Below, in pieces: positions 10,314 through 22,963 of a stretch of DNA of 64,000 nt. Below the pieces are notes generated by a model, which did not search any database, had not been told where the DNA came from, and saw only the letters and a list, made by a program, of their open reading frames with translations. A program made the position numbers and the translations under genes. The DNA comes from Affinibrenneria salicis (GTDB lineage Bacteria; Pseudomonadota; Gammaproteobacteria; Enterobacterales; Enterobacteriaceae), in NCBI RefSeq assembly GCF_008710095.1, contig NZ_VYKJ01000005.1:189375-253374 (forward strand), in the 5' to 3' direction. The number at the start of each line of letters is the position of its first letter. Positions within the stretch are counted from its first letter, which is position 1.

Positions 10314-12989
10314 ATGTCCGCCATGATGACTCGCTATTTTGTTTTGCTGATAATACTGCTGCTCGGCGTCCCCTGCCTGTCGGGTTATAACTATGTCAAC
10401 AGCTGGCTGACAGAGAAAAGATATGCGCTGTCGGATATTGCGCAAAGCATGCAGAAACGCATCGATACCTACCGTTTCTATACCTGGCAGATGTACGAAA
10501 ATTTTACTCCCGAGGCGCCCGACGAGCTAAACGCCATGCGCGAGGTTCGTCTGCACCCGGACGTGTTCTACGTTGACAAAAGCAACGCTAAAAACGGCGC
10601 GCTGATTTTCGGCCAGCATGAGCCGGCCACGCTGAGCACCGCATGGCGCATGGCCAACTACCTGGATATTTTGTGGGGCGCCGAAAACGATATCTATTCG
10701 ATGTACTACCTCAACGGCCAGGATAACAGCCTGACCCTGATCTCCACCCAACCGCTTAAAGACGTCGCCTCTCACTACAAGAGCAACTATATTTCGGCCA
10801 TCGTCGAAGCGCGCAAAGCGGAGATGCTGCAGCAGGCGAATATGCTGGACGAACGGGAGAGTTTCTCCTCCATTCGCAAGCTGCGCTTTTACAACGATTA
10901 CTATTTCACCATTCGCACCACCTTTAACCAGCCCGGTCATCTGGCGACCATCATCGCGTTCGATATTTCCATTAACGATATCATTCCGAAAAACATGCCG
11001 CGTTCGCTGTTTATTTTGCGCCAGGATATGGCCGGCAACGGTGCGGAAAGCGACAACAGCTACGGGACGGATATCCGCCTCAACGGTTCCTTTGTCGAAG
11101 TGAGCTCGGCCCTGCCCAATGCGCCGGTCAGGCTGGTATACCAGATTCCGCTGCATCAGATGCTTATGGATCTGCTGTACAACAACATGTGGCTGCTGCT
11201 GCTCAACGCGGTCGTTCTGATCTTTTGCTGCCTCGGCTTTTACTGGCTGCGTCGCGCCGACCGGCTGCCGCGCGTCGATATTCCCCACCAGCAGGACGAT
11301 CCGCGCCTGCTGTATGACGAAATCATCAATCGGGTCCCGTCCGGTCTGCTGGTCTACGATAACGCCAGTAATAAAGTGATCCTGAGCAACCCGCTGGCCG
11401 ATTTGCTGCTGCCGCATCTCAACCTGACCAAAATCTCCGCCATGGCCGATGAGCACCAGGGCGTGATTCAGGCCACCATCAATAATGAGATGTATGAAAT
11501 CAGCCTGTTCCACAGTCAGAGCAATCCCGAACATTGTTTATTCCTGCTGCGCGACCGGGATGAAGAGATGCTGATGGAGAAAAAGCGTGTGCTGGCGGAA
11601 CAGGAGTATGAAAAAAGCCAGCGGGTGATTCAGCACCTGCTGGGCAACGTGAGCCGAGAATTCGCCCGGCCGGCGCGGGCGCTGCAGCAACTGACGCAGG
11701 CGCTGCGCCAGAACGGCGACGGCGACGGCGACGGCGCCAGCCAGCGGAAGCTCGTCGCCCGCCTGTCCGACAACGCCACGCAAATGGTCGATTTGCTGGA
11801 CAATATTATTTTGATGGAGCGCATCAACGCCCCCGACTGGCAGCCGGCGACGGCGCCGTTTTCGCCGCTCACCCTGTGCGACGAACAGGTGCGGCAGGTG
11901 CTGCCTCTGCTCAGGCAGAAGGGATTGATCCTGTTCCATCACTACAAGCTGGACGTCAACCAGCGTTATCTCGGCGACGGCGATATCGTGCGGCGGCTGC
12001 TTTCGCTGCTGCTGAACTACGCCATCACCAGCACCGACTACGGCAAGATCACGCTGTCGGTCTCGAATTCGGCCGATAATCCGGCGCAGTTGATGATACA
12101 CATCAGCGATACCGGGGCGGGCATGTCCTCCGCCGAGCGCGACAACCAGCGCTATCCGTTTCTGCATCAACCCTCGGCCGATCGTTTTCATCAAAATTCC
12201 GGCCTGGCGCTGGCGCTGTGCCGCCAGCTGTGCCAAAAACTCAACGGCCAGTTGCAGATTGACAGCAAAGTCGGACTCGGCACCCATTATCATGCCACGA
12301 TGGTGTTGAAGCCCGAAGCGACCGAACAGGACGCGGATGAAGAACGTCTGCTGGACGAGGTCACTATTTTGCTGGATATTACCTCCGACGCCATTCGCCA
12401 GATCGTCAGCCGCTGGCTGGAAAGCTGGGGCGCCTGCTGCCTGGTTGCCGATGAACGGCAGAACGCGCAGGAGATCGATCTGCTGGTGACGGATGATGCG
12501 GATAAACTGACGGATTACGGCCTGCTGTTGACGCACTATGACACTGAGGTCGTGGCGCTGGACGGGCGCTGCCTGCGCACCAGCTATAACGTCAGCCAGT
12601 TGCTGCAGGACGCGGTGCTGCGTCTGCTGGAAATGCGCCTGGCGGGCGAGGATGAGATCCCGGCGGACGGAGACGAACCGGACGCATCGTCCTGGGCCCG
12701 CCAGTTGGCCGACAGCGACTACTATCCTCTGTTTGTCGAGACAGTACCGGATGATCTAAAGAGATTGTATACTGAGTTCGAAAATGATGATTTTTTATCA
12801 CTGGCACAGACAGCGCACCGCCTGAAAGGCGCATTTGCCATGCTGAATCTGCAACCCGGGAAACAACTGTGCGAACAGTTAGAACAATATATCAGCGCTC
12901 ATGACAGTGTGCAGATCAAAAATAATCTTAGCCATATTTCATTTTTTGTCAGTGCATTGCTGCAGCAAGGTAGCCAACAACATGAGTAA
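10314..12989 (+). CDS. rcsD: Phosphotransfer intermediate RcsD of the Rcs phosphorelay
   Basis: RcsD passes phosphate between RcsC and the regulator RcsB in the envelope-stress relay that controls capsule, motility and biofilm. The 891-residue protein has an N-terminal membrane segment, a periplasmic region (about 30-290), a second membrane segment (LLLLNAVVLIFCCLGFYWL near 300), a degenerate histidine-kinase region, and a C-terminal HPt domain with phospho-accepting His835 in AHRLKGAF. The usual kinase H-box is absent, as expected for RcsD. A Gly-Asp run at residues 468-474 is encoded by three GGCGAC hexamers (11715-11732). Further ATGs at 10323 and 10326 are possible starts. rcsB follows eight bases after the stop. 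Confidence 0.95.
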   Translation: MSAMMTRYFVLLIILLLGVPCLSGYNYVNSWLTEKRYALSDIAQSMQKRIDTYRFYTWQMYENFTPEAPDELNAMREVRLHPDVFYVDKSNAKNGALIFGQHEPATLSTAWRMANYLDILWGAENDIYSMYYLNGQDNSLTLISTQPLKDVASHYKSNYISAIVEARKAEMLQQANMLDERESFSSIRKLRFYNDYYFTIRTTFNQPGHLATIIAFDISINDIIPKNMPRSLFILRQDMAGNGAESDNSYGTDIRLNGSFVEVSSALPNAPVRLVYQIPLHQMLMDLLYNNMWLLLLNAVVLIFCCLGFYWLRRADRLPRVDIPHQQDDPRLLYDEIINRVPSGLLVYDNASNKVILSNPLADLLLPHLNLTKISAMADEHQGVIQATINNEMYEISLFHSQSNPEHCLFLLRDRDEEMLMEKKRVLAEQEYEKSQRVIQHLLGNVSREFARPARALQQLTQALRQNGDGDGDGASQRKLVARLSDNATQMVDLLDNIILMERINAPDWQPATAPFSPLTLCDEQVRQVLPLLRQKGLILFHHYKLDVNQRYLGDGDIVRRLLSLLLNYAITSTDYGKITLSVSNSADNPAQLMIHISDTGAGMSSAERDNQRYPFLHQPSADRFHQNSGLALALCRQLCQKLNGQLQIDSKVGLGTHYHATMVLKPEATEQDADEERLLDEVTILLDITSDAIRQIVSRWLESWGACCLVADERQNAQEIDLLVTDDADKLTDYGLLLTHYDTEVVALDGRCLRTSYNVSQLLQDAVLRLLEMRLAGEDEIPADGDEPDASSWARQLADSDYYPLFVETVPDDLKRLYTEFENDDFLSLAQTAHRLKGAFAMLNLQPGKQLCEQLEQYISAHDSVQIKNNLSHISFFVSALLQQGSQQHE

Positions 12990-12997
12990 CCAGAACG

Positions 12998-13651
12998 ATG
13001 AGTAACCTGAATGTAATTATCGCTGATGACCATCCTATCGTCTTGTTTGGCATCCGAAAATCCCTGGAGCAAATTGAATGGGTCAACGTCGTCGGAGAAT
13101 TTGAAGACTCAACCACGCTCATTAATAATCTGTCGAAACTTGACGCGAATGTGCTTATTACCGATCTCTCCATGCCCGGCGATAAGTACGGCGACGGCAT
13201 TACGCTAATAAAATACATCAAGCGCCACTATCCCAGCCTGTCCATTATTGTGCTGACCATGAACAATAACCCGGCCATTCTCAGCGCCGTACTGGATCTG
13301 GATATCGAAGGGATCGTCCTGAAACAGGGCGCGCCGACCGATCTGCCGAAAGCGCTGGCGGCCTTGCAGAAAGGCAAGAAATTCACCCCGGACAGCGTCG
13401 CCAAAGTGCTGGAAAAAATCAGCGCCAGCGGCTACGGCGATAAACGCCTGTCGCCGAAAGAAAGTGAAGTGCTGCGCCTGTTCGCCGAGGGTTTTCTGGT
13501 GACCGAGATAGCCAAAAAGCTTAACCGCAGCATTAAAACCATCAGCAGCCAGAAAAAATCCGCCATGATGAAACTCGGAGTGGATAACGATATCGCGCTG
13601 CTGAATTATCTGTCATCCGTTAATAGCTCCGTCCCGGCGGATAAAGAGTAA
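12998..13651 (+). CDS. rcsB: Response regulator RcsB
   Basis: RcsB is the DNA-binding output of the Rcs relay, acting as a homodimer or with RcsA and other partners. The 217-residue protein has a receiver domain with acidic pocket D10-D11 and phospho-acceptor Asp56 (LITDLSMPG), then a LuxR/NarL-type helix-turn-helix (LSPKESEVLRLFAEGFLVTEIAKKLNRSIKTISSQK, about 149-184). Length and sequence are nearly those of E. coli RcsB (216 residues). It is almost certainly cotranscribed with rcsD and converges on rcsC. Confidence 0.98.
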   Translation: MSNLNVIIADDHPIVLFGIRKSLEQIEWVNVVGEFEDSTTLINNLSKLDANVLITDLSMPGDKYGDGITLIKYIKRHYPSLSIIVLTMNNNPAILSAVLDLDIEGIVLKQGAPTDLPKALAALQKGKKFTPDSVAKVLEKISASGYGDKRLSPKESEVLRLFAEGFLVTEIAKKLNRSIKTISSQKKSAMMKLGVDNDIALLNYLSSVNSSVPADKE

Positions 13652-13657
13652 TCGCCG

Positions 13658-13680
13658 CCCCGCCGTTCTGCCTGGCGGGG
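13658..13680. terminator. GC hairpin between convergent rcsB and rcsC
   Basis: CCCCGCC (13658-13664) pairs with GGCGGGG (13674-13680) around a nine-base loop, seven bases after the rcsB stop. There is no T-run on either side, so intrinsic termination would be weak. It may act as a shared transcript end in both directions. Confidence 0.4.
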
Positions 13681-13692
13681 GGAACGCGTTGC

Positions 13693-16569
13693 TCACGACT
13701 GCTGCTGGCTGTTGCTGCGACGTCGCGCGTCGCGCACCTGTTCGCTATAGGTGCGCAGCGTGGTCTGCAGCGTTTCCAGCGTAACCGGCTTCGACAGGCA
13801 GTCATCCATGCCGGCCTGTAAACAGCGCTCCCGCTCTTCGGCCAGTGCGTTGGCCGTCACGCCGATCACCGGGAACCCCTGCCCATCCTGACGTAAACGC
13901 TGCGTTAGCAGGTAGCCATCCATATTCGGCATATTCACATCGGTCAGCACGATATCGATAGCGTGGCGGCCCAACACGCTAAGCGCATCCACCCCGTCGT
14001 TGGCGGTCACCACCTCATAGCCAAGCGAGCCGAGCTGATCGGCCAGCAAGCGACGGTTGATAGGATGATCGTCGACTACCAGGATACGGATATCGCTGTT
14101 CTTCGCGCTGGTGAGCACCGCCGGGCGCTGACGCGGCAGCAACAGCGGTTCCGCCGCTTCCGCCGGACGGCAGATTCTCTCCAGCAGCGCGGGCAAATCC
14201 TGCGGCAGCGAGGTGCTGCAGTGCCAACAGCCCGGCGACAGCTGCTGCGCCGAGCCGATATGCGTGCTGCTGAGCAAAATATGCGCCTTCGCGCCCGGCG
14301 GCATCCAGTCCTCATCGTCGGTCAGGATAATATCGTCCGCGTCCAGCGGATCGCCCTGATAATCATATTTCATCAGCAGGCCGTAAGGCGTCAGCAAGTC
14401 CGTCAGATAGCGCTCCAGCCGGGCATTGCGGATCAGCAGCCAGACGGTTTTACCCTGCAGCCGCTCGCCCGGCGCTGCGGGCTTGCGGCGAGCGGCATAA
14501 AGCGGAATACGCACGCCGAACTCGCTTCCCAGCCCTGGCTCCGACTCGATGGTGATATCGCCGTCCATCAGATTGACCAGTTTTTCACAAATGGCGAGAC
14601 CGAGGCCGGTTCCCTGGAAATGGCGCTGCACGCCGCTGCCCACCTGGAAAAAGGGATCGAACAGGCGCATCGCTTCACGCGGCGGGATGCCCATACCGGT
14701 ATCGTGCACCAGGAACTCCAGATAGTCGTTACGGCAGGTAGCCTGGAAGACAATACATCCGGTATCGGTGAACTTGATGGCATTGCTCAGCAGATTAGAC
14801 AGGATCTGCTGCAGACGCACAGGATCGCCGGACAGGCTGTCCGGCACGCCGGGGTCGATAAAGCAGTACAGCGTGAGCCGTTTTTTCACCACCAGCGGCA
14901 GATAGTTGCCGGCGGTGTGGCGAACCACATCGTGCGGAGAGAATTCGCGCGGTTCGATCTTGAGCTGTTCGGATTCGATTTTGGAGAAATCCAGCAGGTC
15001 GTTGATAATCTTCAGCAACAGCGCGGAAGAGTTATTCATCGCGGTCACCAGCCGATTGACGTCCTTCGGCAAATCCTGGGTTTGCAGCAGATCGAGGTTG
15101 CCGATAATGCCGTACAGCGGCGTGCGCAGTTCGTGGCTGACCGTGGCGAGGAACATCGATTTCGACTGGCTGGCCTGCTCCGCCGCGCTGGCGATTTCCT
15201 GCAGCGACTCCTCCATCCTGACCCGCGCGCTGACATCAAGCAGCACGCAAATCGCCACGTTCTCGTTGCGGTAGCGTGAATGCACAAAGCTGATTTGCAG
15301 ATGCTGTTTTTTACTGGTCATCACATCGACAAAGCGCGACTGCTGTTCACAAATAATGCGCGTAATGCGCTGGCGGTCCTCGCGAGTCAGTAAATTAAAG
15401 TAGTTGTGCGCCAGTTCGTTGCTGAGAATATTGCTGCCGTCGCTGATACGCAAAATGCTGATGCCGACCGGAGCCGAAGCAACGATTTTACGGTTGAACT
15501 GCTCATGTTCCTCAAGCTGAAAAGCATTCTTTTCCGCCGGCAAAAACATGCGCCGCTCAAATAACCACGCCAGGGTAAATAACAGAATCGCCGATAAAAT
15601 ATTCAGCAGCGCGATATTTACCAGCAGCGTATTAATATTCATCAACAACATACGCAGCGGCAGTGAATAGACGATGCTGAACGAGGTCGGCGGCAGGTTT
15701 TTCTTCAGAACGATTTCTTTATAGCCATTGGCATAACCAAACCAGGCGCGGTCAGGATAATCGAGCGCCACGGGCACCTGACGCCCCTCGCCGCTGAACT
15801 GCAGCAGCGAGTTATTATTCTGATCGAGCAGCATCGCGCCGGGCAGCCAGTTGCCGGCCACCACAAAGTCATCCAGCCGGATGGTCTGCTCGATACCCAG
15901 CAGCGCCTCCAGTTTGTTGCCGACATAGACCGGAGTCAGCGCGTAAAAATAACCGATATCCGACAGCGTACTGGCGCTGATCCAGTATACCGTCTCTTCA
16001 CGACCGTCATTGATGCCGTCTTTATCCTGGGCGGCAAGAAAACGCTCCTGCACGTTTTTAATCAGATTATCGCGATCCAGCGATTGATTGCGGATACCGA
16101 AATCCACCATACACTGCCGATCGGCGCTGACAAAAAATACCCGATTGAGATTGTAAGCGGCAGAAAAATTTTCACGCCAGTCGTAAAAGAAATTACTCAG
16201 GGCGCGCAGCGGATGCTGGCCGCCGGAATAAGCCGCGTCGCATCTCGCGCCGTTCAGCAGCGGATAAAAAGACGGCGCATCAGACTGACCGGAAAGGAAA
16301 CTTTCCCGCGTATCCGCCGGCATTTTCAGCCGGTTTTCCGCCACATACTTTATTTCCCGGATAATATCGCTGGCGCGCCGGATATAAGACTGAGCCTGGT
16401 CGAAGCTTAAATTATATTCCTGCCGCAGCTCCGATTCTTTTTTATATAACACGCTGCTGATGTAAAAAACCGAAATCATCGCGCCCAGCGCCCATAGCAT
16501 AATAGCCAGCACCCGAAACAGGTAGCGGGAGATCTTTAATGTAGTATGAAACGAAGCAAGGTATTTCAA
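13693..16569 (-). CDS. rcsC: Hybrid sensor kinase RcsC
   Basis: RcsC senses envelope stress relayed by RcsF/IgaA and phosphorylates RcsD. The 958-residue protein has two membrane segments flanking a periplasmic domain (about 15-325), a PAS-like linker (about 370-450), a HisKA domain with His479 in SHELRTPLYG, an HATPase domain (GTGLGLAICEKL), an RcsC-specific ABL-like region and a C-terminal receiver with phospho-acceptor Asp877 in LTDVNMPNMDG. The start is a TTG at 16569. It is chosen because the following residues match the N-terminus of E. coli RcsC (KYLASF.TTLK.SRY.FR.LA). TTG suggests low translation, which fits a sensor kinase. Confidence 0.96.
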   Translation of the reverse strand: MKYLASFHTTLKISRYLFRVLAIMLWALGAMISVFYISSVLYKKESELRQEYNLSFDQAQSYIRRASDIIREIKYVAENRLKMPADTRESFLSGQSDAPSFYPLLNGARCDAAYSGGQHPLRALSNFFYDWRENFSAAYNLNRVFFVSADRQCMVDFGIRNQSLDRDNLIKNVQERFLAAQDKDGINDGREETVYWISASTLSDIGYFYALTPVYVGNKLEALLGIEQTIRLDDFVVAGNWLPGAMLLDQNNNSLLQFSGEGRQVPVALDYPDRAWFGYANGYKEIVLKKNLPPTSFSIVYSLPLRMLLMNINTLLVNIALLNILSAILLFTLAWLFERRMFLPAEKNAFQLEEHEQFNRKIVASAPVGISILRISDGSNILSNELAHNYFNLLTREDRQRITRIICEQQSRFVDVMTSKKQHLQISFVHSRYRNENVAICVLLDVSARVRMEESLQEIASAAEQASQSKSMFLATVSHELRTPLYGIIGNLDLLQTQDLPKDVNRLVTAMNNSSALLLKIINDLLDFSKIESEQLKIEPREFSPHDVVRHTAGNYLPLVVKKRLTLYCFIDPGVPDSLSGDPVRLQQILSNLLSNAIKFTDTGCIVFQATCRNDYLEFLVHDTGMGIPPREAMRLFDPFFQVGSGVQRHFQGTGLGLAICEKLVNLMDGDITIESEPGLGSEFGVRIPLYAARRKPAAPGERLQGKTVWLLIRNARLERYLTDLLTPYGLLMKYDYQGDPLDADDIILTDDEDWMPPGAKAHILLSSTHIGSAQQLSPGCWHCSTSLPQDLPALLERICRPAEAAEPLLLPRQRPAVLTSAKNSDIRILVVDDHPINRRLLADQLGSLGYEVVTANDGVDALSVLGRHAIDIVLTDVNMPNMDGYLLTQRLRQDGQGFPVIGVTANALAEERERCLQAGMDDCLSKPVTLETLQTTLRTYSEQVRDARRRSNSQQQS

Positions 16570-16638
16570 TTGTTTGTCGCTATGTAATCGATCGATGGGC
16601 TCAGGAAGAATCCTGCCGTTACACTACCGATCTCGCAT

Positions 16639-16666
16639 AAAAAAAGCCAGCGCATATGCGCTGGCT
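16639..16666 (-). terminator. Intrinsic terminator of gyrA
   Basis: A perfect 22-base palindrome (arms AGCCAGCGCAT/ATGCGCTGGCT, 16645-16666) is followed on the minus strand by a run of seven T residues (16639-16645). It lies about 100 bases after the gyrA stop and before rcsC, so it should separate the two minus-strand transcripts. Confidence 0.88.
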
Positions 16667-16768
16667 CTGGCGAGATTTACACCGCTCTACTGATCATACT
16701 CCAGGCTGCCGACGCGTTGGCTTTCTGCAGCCCGGATTATTTACAGTATCAGTTCAATAATGACCCGG

Positions 16769-19423
<2,655 letters not shown>

Positions 19424-19459
19424 CTATTAATGCATCTACCCGAGTTCAAAAGGTGGAAA

Positions 19460-19468
19460 ATTATATCA
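19460..19468 (-). promoter_or_regulatory. Extended -10 promoter element of gyrA
   Basis: TGATATAAT on the minus strand combines a TGn extension with a perfect TATAAT, 52 bases before the gyrA ATG. No clear -35 hexamer is seen, which is compatible with an extended -10 promoter. The sequence does not show whether it is induced by DNA relaxation as in E. coli. Confidence 0.6.
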
Positions 19469-19674
19469 CAAAGCGCGGATTCGGGGGAAACTCCCGGCGC
19501 GCGCCTCAACACGCCCTGATTATAGCCGATGGATGGCGTACGGCAGCCAAAGGGTCTGCCGGCGGCGGGACGAGGCGCGACATAACGCCCGACGCAGCCG
19601 ATTGATCTGGCTCTGCGGAAACGACTGCGCTTAAATACCCGGTCAGAGGCGCAAACATCAAAGGGGGAAAAGAG

Positions 19675-21795
19675 ATGGCCGATGAATGGATAGCGCAACC
19701 CGTTGCCTGGTACGGCGACTATGCCTTTATCGACGGTTACTTTCTGGCGGACTTCGTCGATCCCCGGGCGCGTCTGCAGCGCCGCTTCGGCCCGTTCAGC
19801 GCGGGCGATGACCCGCAGCGGATAGCGCAAGCTCTGGCGAAACAGCAGCACGCCGCCTCGCCCCTGGCGCGCGGGGAAACGCTCTACCGTCACCGCGATC
19901 TGCCTTTTCTGCTGCGCGGCGCGCGCCAGGATTACTACCTGTCCGAGTGCCTGCATACCGCGCCCTTTTACTGGTTCGTCGAACCATGGCCGCTGCCGTT
20001 TCGGCTGAGCGACGGGCTGCGCTGGTGCTATGCGCAGCAGGAGAAAGCGGCCTGTTACTATCTGCGCGATGATACAAATCTCTACGCCGCGTATCCGGTG
20101 TCCGATGCGCATAGCCACCTGATGATGGCGGAGATGGGAACGACGCTGCCCTGGTTTACGCGGATGAACGACGTTGACCCCGATCGCATCGCGCCGCTGC
20201 CGCTGTCCGACTACGGCCTGCTGCCGGGCCATTCGCCATACGCCCTGCTGGCCGACGGCGAGGGCGTCTACCGCGCCGGCGTGCGTCTACCCTGGCCGGC
20301 CGGCGCCCTGCGCCGCACCAATCACAACGGCTATCTGTGGATTAACGACCAGCTGTGCCGCAGCGATACGCTGAAACCGCTAAGCGATAAACAGGATCAG
20401 CCGCTGACCATCAGGCATCCCGAACGCTTCCGCATGCTCAGCGATCGCTGGGGCACCGACGGCGAAGCGATCATCGTCCAGGCGCAGCAGGGCAGCAAGG
20501 TGGTGCGCATTTACTACTACACTATCGACGGCGTCGATCTCGCGACCTTCCGCTGTCTGAACTCGCGCTACAGCATGGACGCGCAGCGCGCCTGGTACAT
20601 CACCGGAAAAACCATACGCCACCACGGCAATTTTCGCCTGCTCAGGGAGTACAGCAAACCCGGCGGGAGTCATGCCGCGCAGGTCGACAGCGATTACTTT
20701 GCGGTCGATGATCGTTATGCGTATTGCTGCGGTCAGCGCATCAGCGGCGCGGACGGCGCCAGCTTCCGCCATCTGTGCGCCGACTACTACCGCGACGATC
20801 GCCAGGTGTTTTACCGCAATCGCGCGCTCGACGTCGATGCCGACAGCTTTATCGCAGTCTGGTGGCATAACCGACTGTTCGCCTGCGACCGCCACCGCCC
20901 GCTCGGCAGCACCGGCAACATCAGCCAGCAGGAGATTGACCACTGGCGCGATTTTTTCGTCGCCCACCCGCAATACCAGCCGGAATGGTGGACCCGGGCG
21001 ATCGCGCAGCAAGACGAAGCCGAAAGCGAACTGCGCGCTATCGGCCACGGATTTCAGGCCGGCCGCCGGCTGTACTTTCATCGCCAGCGCCTGGACGATA
21101 TGGATGTCGATAGCTTTCGTCTCCTGACGCGCCATCTGTGCGGCGATCGATATGGCCTGTATCTCATTCCCTACCACTCGCCCGAAAGCCGCGTGCCGGC
21201 GCGCTTCTCCGCTCAGCCGGTCAGCGAGTTTCACGCCTGTGACCCGCATGCCCATTACTTCAGCGACGGCAGACAGGTCTGGTGCCATAACATCTTTTAC
21301 TCGTTGCCCGACCCGATAAAAAAGGCCGATCCGGCCACATTCCTCAGCAATGGCTTCGGCTGGGCGATCGACAAGCGCAACGTTTATTACCAGGGCAGGA
21401 TAAAGCGCGACCTGCCGGCCGCTGAAACTCAGCTGCACGGACGCTATGCGCATAGCCGCAGCCTGCTGTTTTGCGCCGGCAAACGCGTGAATGTGACGTT
21501 CTCCCCCGAACAACTGCAATTTCCGCACCCGTCGTTCGTCATGATTGACCAGCGCGTCCTGCTGTGCGAACGCTTCCCGATCAGCGCCAGCCGCATTCAT
21601 CTGCCGACGCTGACCTTTCTCAACGACTATTTCGCCCGCGATCGGGAGAATATTTATTACTACGACGGCGTCAGAACGCTAAAAACGCTGACGCAGGCCG
21701 ACTATGCGTCATTCGCCGTCGGCGACGACGGCCAGGCGCAGGATTGCCGACAGCGCTATAACTGGTGGGCGTTAACGCGAACAGCCTCGCGATAG
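19675..21795 (+). CDS. DKNYY-repeat protein of unknown function
   Basis: This 706-residue protein contains multiple degenerate repeats of the DKNYY family: short Asp-charged-x-x-Tyr-Tyr/Phe-Tyr units followed by a turn and a [14 protein letters not shown] segment. Clear copies are near residues 299 ([15 protein letters not shown]), 341 ([14 protein letters not shown]), 371 ([21 protein letters not shown]), 564 ([13 protein letters not shown]) and 653 ([19 protein letters not shown]). The composition is rich in Tyr, Trp, His and Arg. No signal peptide, membrane helix or catalytic motif is recognised. A GGGGGAAAAGAG purine run precedes the ATG at 19675. It is divergent from gyrA and upstream of ubiG, which has its own promoter, so it appears monocistronic. 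The repeats may form a beta-propeller or solenoid scaffold, which is inference only. Confidence 0.85.
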   Translation: MADEWIAQPVAWYGDYAFIDGYFLADFVDPRARLQRRFGPFSAGDDPQRIAQALAKQQHAASPLARGETLYRHRDLPFLLRGARQDYYLSECLHTAPFYWFVEPWPLPFRLSDGLRWCYAQQEKAACYYLRDDTNLYAAYPVSDAHSHLMMAEMGTTLPWFTRMNDVDPDRIAPLPLSDYGLLPGHSPYALLADGEGVYRAGVRLPWPAGALRRTNHNGYLWINDQLCRSDTLKPLSDKQDQPLTIRHPERFRMLSDRWGTDGEAIIVQAQQGSKVVRIYYYTIDGVDLATFRCLNSRYSMDAQRAWYITGKTIRHHGNFRLLREYSKPGGSHAAQVDSDYFAVDDRYAYCCGQRISGADGASFRHLCADYYRDDRQVFYRNRALDVDADSFIAVWWHNRLFACDRHRPLGSTGNISQQEIDHWRDFFVAHPQYQPEWWTRAIAQQDEAESELRAIGHGFQAGRRLYFHRQRLDDMDVDSFRLLTRHLCGDRYGLYLIPYHSPESRVPARFSAQPVSEFHACDPHAHYFSDGRQVWCHNIFYSLPDPIKKADPATFLSNGFGWAIDKRNVYYQGRIKRDLPAAETQLHGRYAHSRSLLFCAGKRVNVTFSPEQLQFPHPSFVMIDQRVLLCERFPISASRIHLPTLTFLNDYFARDRENIYYYDGVRTLKTLTQADYASFAVGDDGQAQDCRQRYNWWALTRTASR

Positions 21796-21826
21796 TCGCG
21801 TTAACCGGGACGATGCCGGGGAACGC

Positions 21827-21852
21827 GCGGCCGGCTCAGGCCGGTCGGCCGC
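21827..21852 (+). terminator. GC hairpin after the DKNYY gene
   Basis: GCGGCCG (21827-21833) pairs with CGGCCGC (21846-21852), with further pairing possible inside. It lies 32 bases after the stop and just before the ubiG promoter. There is no T-run, so termination would not be typical; it could also be a protein-binding palindrome. Confidence 0.35.
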
Positions 21853-21856
21853 ATCA

Positions 21857-21886
21857 TTGCAGAATCCGCGGAGAGATGGCTATACT
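21857..21886 (+). promoter_or_regulatory. Candidate sigma-70 promoter of ubiG
   Basis: TTGCAG (21857-21862) and TATACT (21881-21886) are spaced by 18 bases, with transcription expected near 21893, about 30 bases before the ubiG ATG. This promoter would lie inside the longer open frame that begins at 21857, which supports the internal start. Confidence 0.6.
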
Positions 21887-21922
21887 CGGCCCATTGCTTA
21901 CCCATCGAGGTTATTGACGCAC

Positions 21923-22648
21923 ATGAGTACCGAAGCCGAAGTGAAAACCGCCAACGTCGACCAAAACGAGATCGCCAAATTCGAGGCCGTCGCCTCGCGC
22001 TGGTGGGATCTGGAAGGAGAATTTAAGCCGTTGCACCGCATTAACCCGCTGCGTCTGGGCTACATCATCCAGCGCGCCGACGGGATTTTTGGCCGGCAAG
22101 TGCTGGATGTCGGCTGCGGCGGCGGTATTCTGGCGGAGAGTATGGCGCAGGAAGGGGCCAGCGTCACCGGGCTCGATATGGGCGCCGAACCGCTGCAGGT
22201 GGCGCGCCTGCACGCGCTGGAAAGCGGCGTAAACGTCAGCTACCTGCAGGAAACGGTCGAGGCGCACGCCGAAACCCACGCGCAACAGTATGATGTGGTG
22301 ACCTGTATGGAAATGCTGGAGCACGTGCCGGATCCGCAATCCGTGGTGCGGGCCTGCGCGCGGCTGGTTAAACCCGGCGGCCACGTTTTTTTCTCCACCA
22401 TCAACCGCAACCCCAAAGCCTGGCTGATGGCGGTGATCGGCGCCGAATACGTGCTTAAGATGGTGCCGCGCGGCACGCACGACGTGAAGAAGTTTATTAA
22501 ACCGGCGGAGCTGATGCGCTGGATCGACGGCACCTCGCTGCGCGAACGCCATATCACCGGCCTGCACTACAACCCGCTGACGAATCGCTTTACGCTCGGC
22601 CCGAATGTCGATGTAAACTATATGTTGCACAGTACGAGCGACGCCTGA
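21923..22648 (+). CDS. ubiG: Ubiquinone biosynthesis O-methyltransferase UbiG
   Basis: UbiG performs both O-methylations of the ubiquinone pathway using S-adenosylmethionine. The 241-residue protein has methyltransferase motif [12 protein letters not shown] (about 60-70), acidic motif GLDMG and [16 protein letters not shown]. The open frame extends upstream to 21857, but the ATG at 21923 is chosen: it has GAGG 12 bases upstream, the protein begins MSTEAEV and then aligns with E. coli UbiG (240 residues), and a promoter overlaps the extension. It is flanked by the DKNYY gene and the nrdA control region. Confidence 0.96.
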   Translation: MSTEAEVKTANVDQNEIAKFEAVASRWWDLEGEFKPLHRINPLRLGYIIQRADGIFGRQVLDVGCGGGILAESMAQEGASVTGLDMGAEPLQVARLHALESGVNVSYLQETVEAHAETHAQQYDVVTCMEMLEHVPDPQSVVRACARLVKPGGHVFFSTINRNPKAWLMAVIGAEYVLKMVPRGTHDVKKFIKPAELMRWIDGTSLRERHITGLHYNPLTNRFTLGPNVDVNYMLHSTSDA

Positions 22649-22884
22649 TTCTCGCGACGTCGGGGGAGCCGCCCCGACGCCCGGCGATAAACGGCGCGGC
22701 CGCGCTGCGCCAGGCATCGGCACGGTGAATTTGCCGACAGCCTAAACCGAGAGGAGATCAATTTTACTCTATTTTCTTACGTTTAATAAAAAAGCAAACG
22801 ATCAATATTTTAAAAAATCCCTGTTGCCGATTGACAATCAGGAAGCCTTCGACAGGCAATCACTTAGCGACGTAGTCCCCAGGT

Positions 22885-22893
22885 TTATCCACA
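22885..22893 (+). promoter_or_regulatory. DnaA box upstream of nrdA
   Basis: TTATCCACA matches the strong DnaA consensus exactly. DnaA boxes upstream of nrdAB are known in E. coli, where they link dNTP supply to replication initiation. The box lies about 40 bases before the proposed -35 element, a normal position for an activator or repressor site. Confidence 0.75.
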
Positions 22894-22923
22894 ATTTCTG
22901 CAAGATTTGTTAACTTGCATTCA

Positions 22924-22951
22924 TTGACGTTACCCACTATCTTGTTATCAA
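22924..22951 (+). promoter_or_regulatory. Candidate nrdAB promoter
   Basis: TTGACG (22924-22929) and TATCAA (22946-22951) are separated by 16 bases. NrdR box 1 overlaps the spacer, so bound NrdR would block RNA polymerase. The start site would be near 22958, giving a leader of about 100 bases before nrdA. Confidence 0.5.
22932..22947 (+). promoter_or_regulatory. NrdR box 1
   Basis: ACCCACTATCTTGTTA agrees with the NrdR consensus ACACWATATVTWGTGT at 12 of 16 positions. It is 32 bases (about three helical turns) from box 2, the arrangement expected for cooperative binding of the ATP/dATP-sensing repressor NrdR. Confidence 0.65.
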
Positions 22952-22963
22952 AATAAATTGCAC

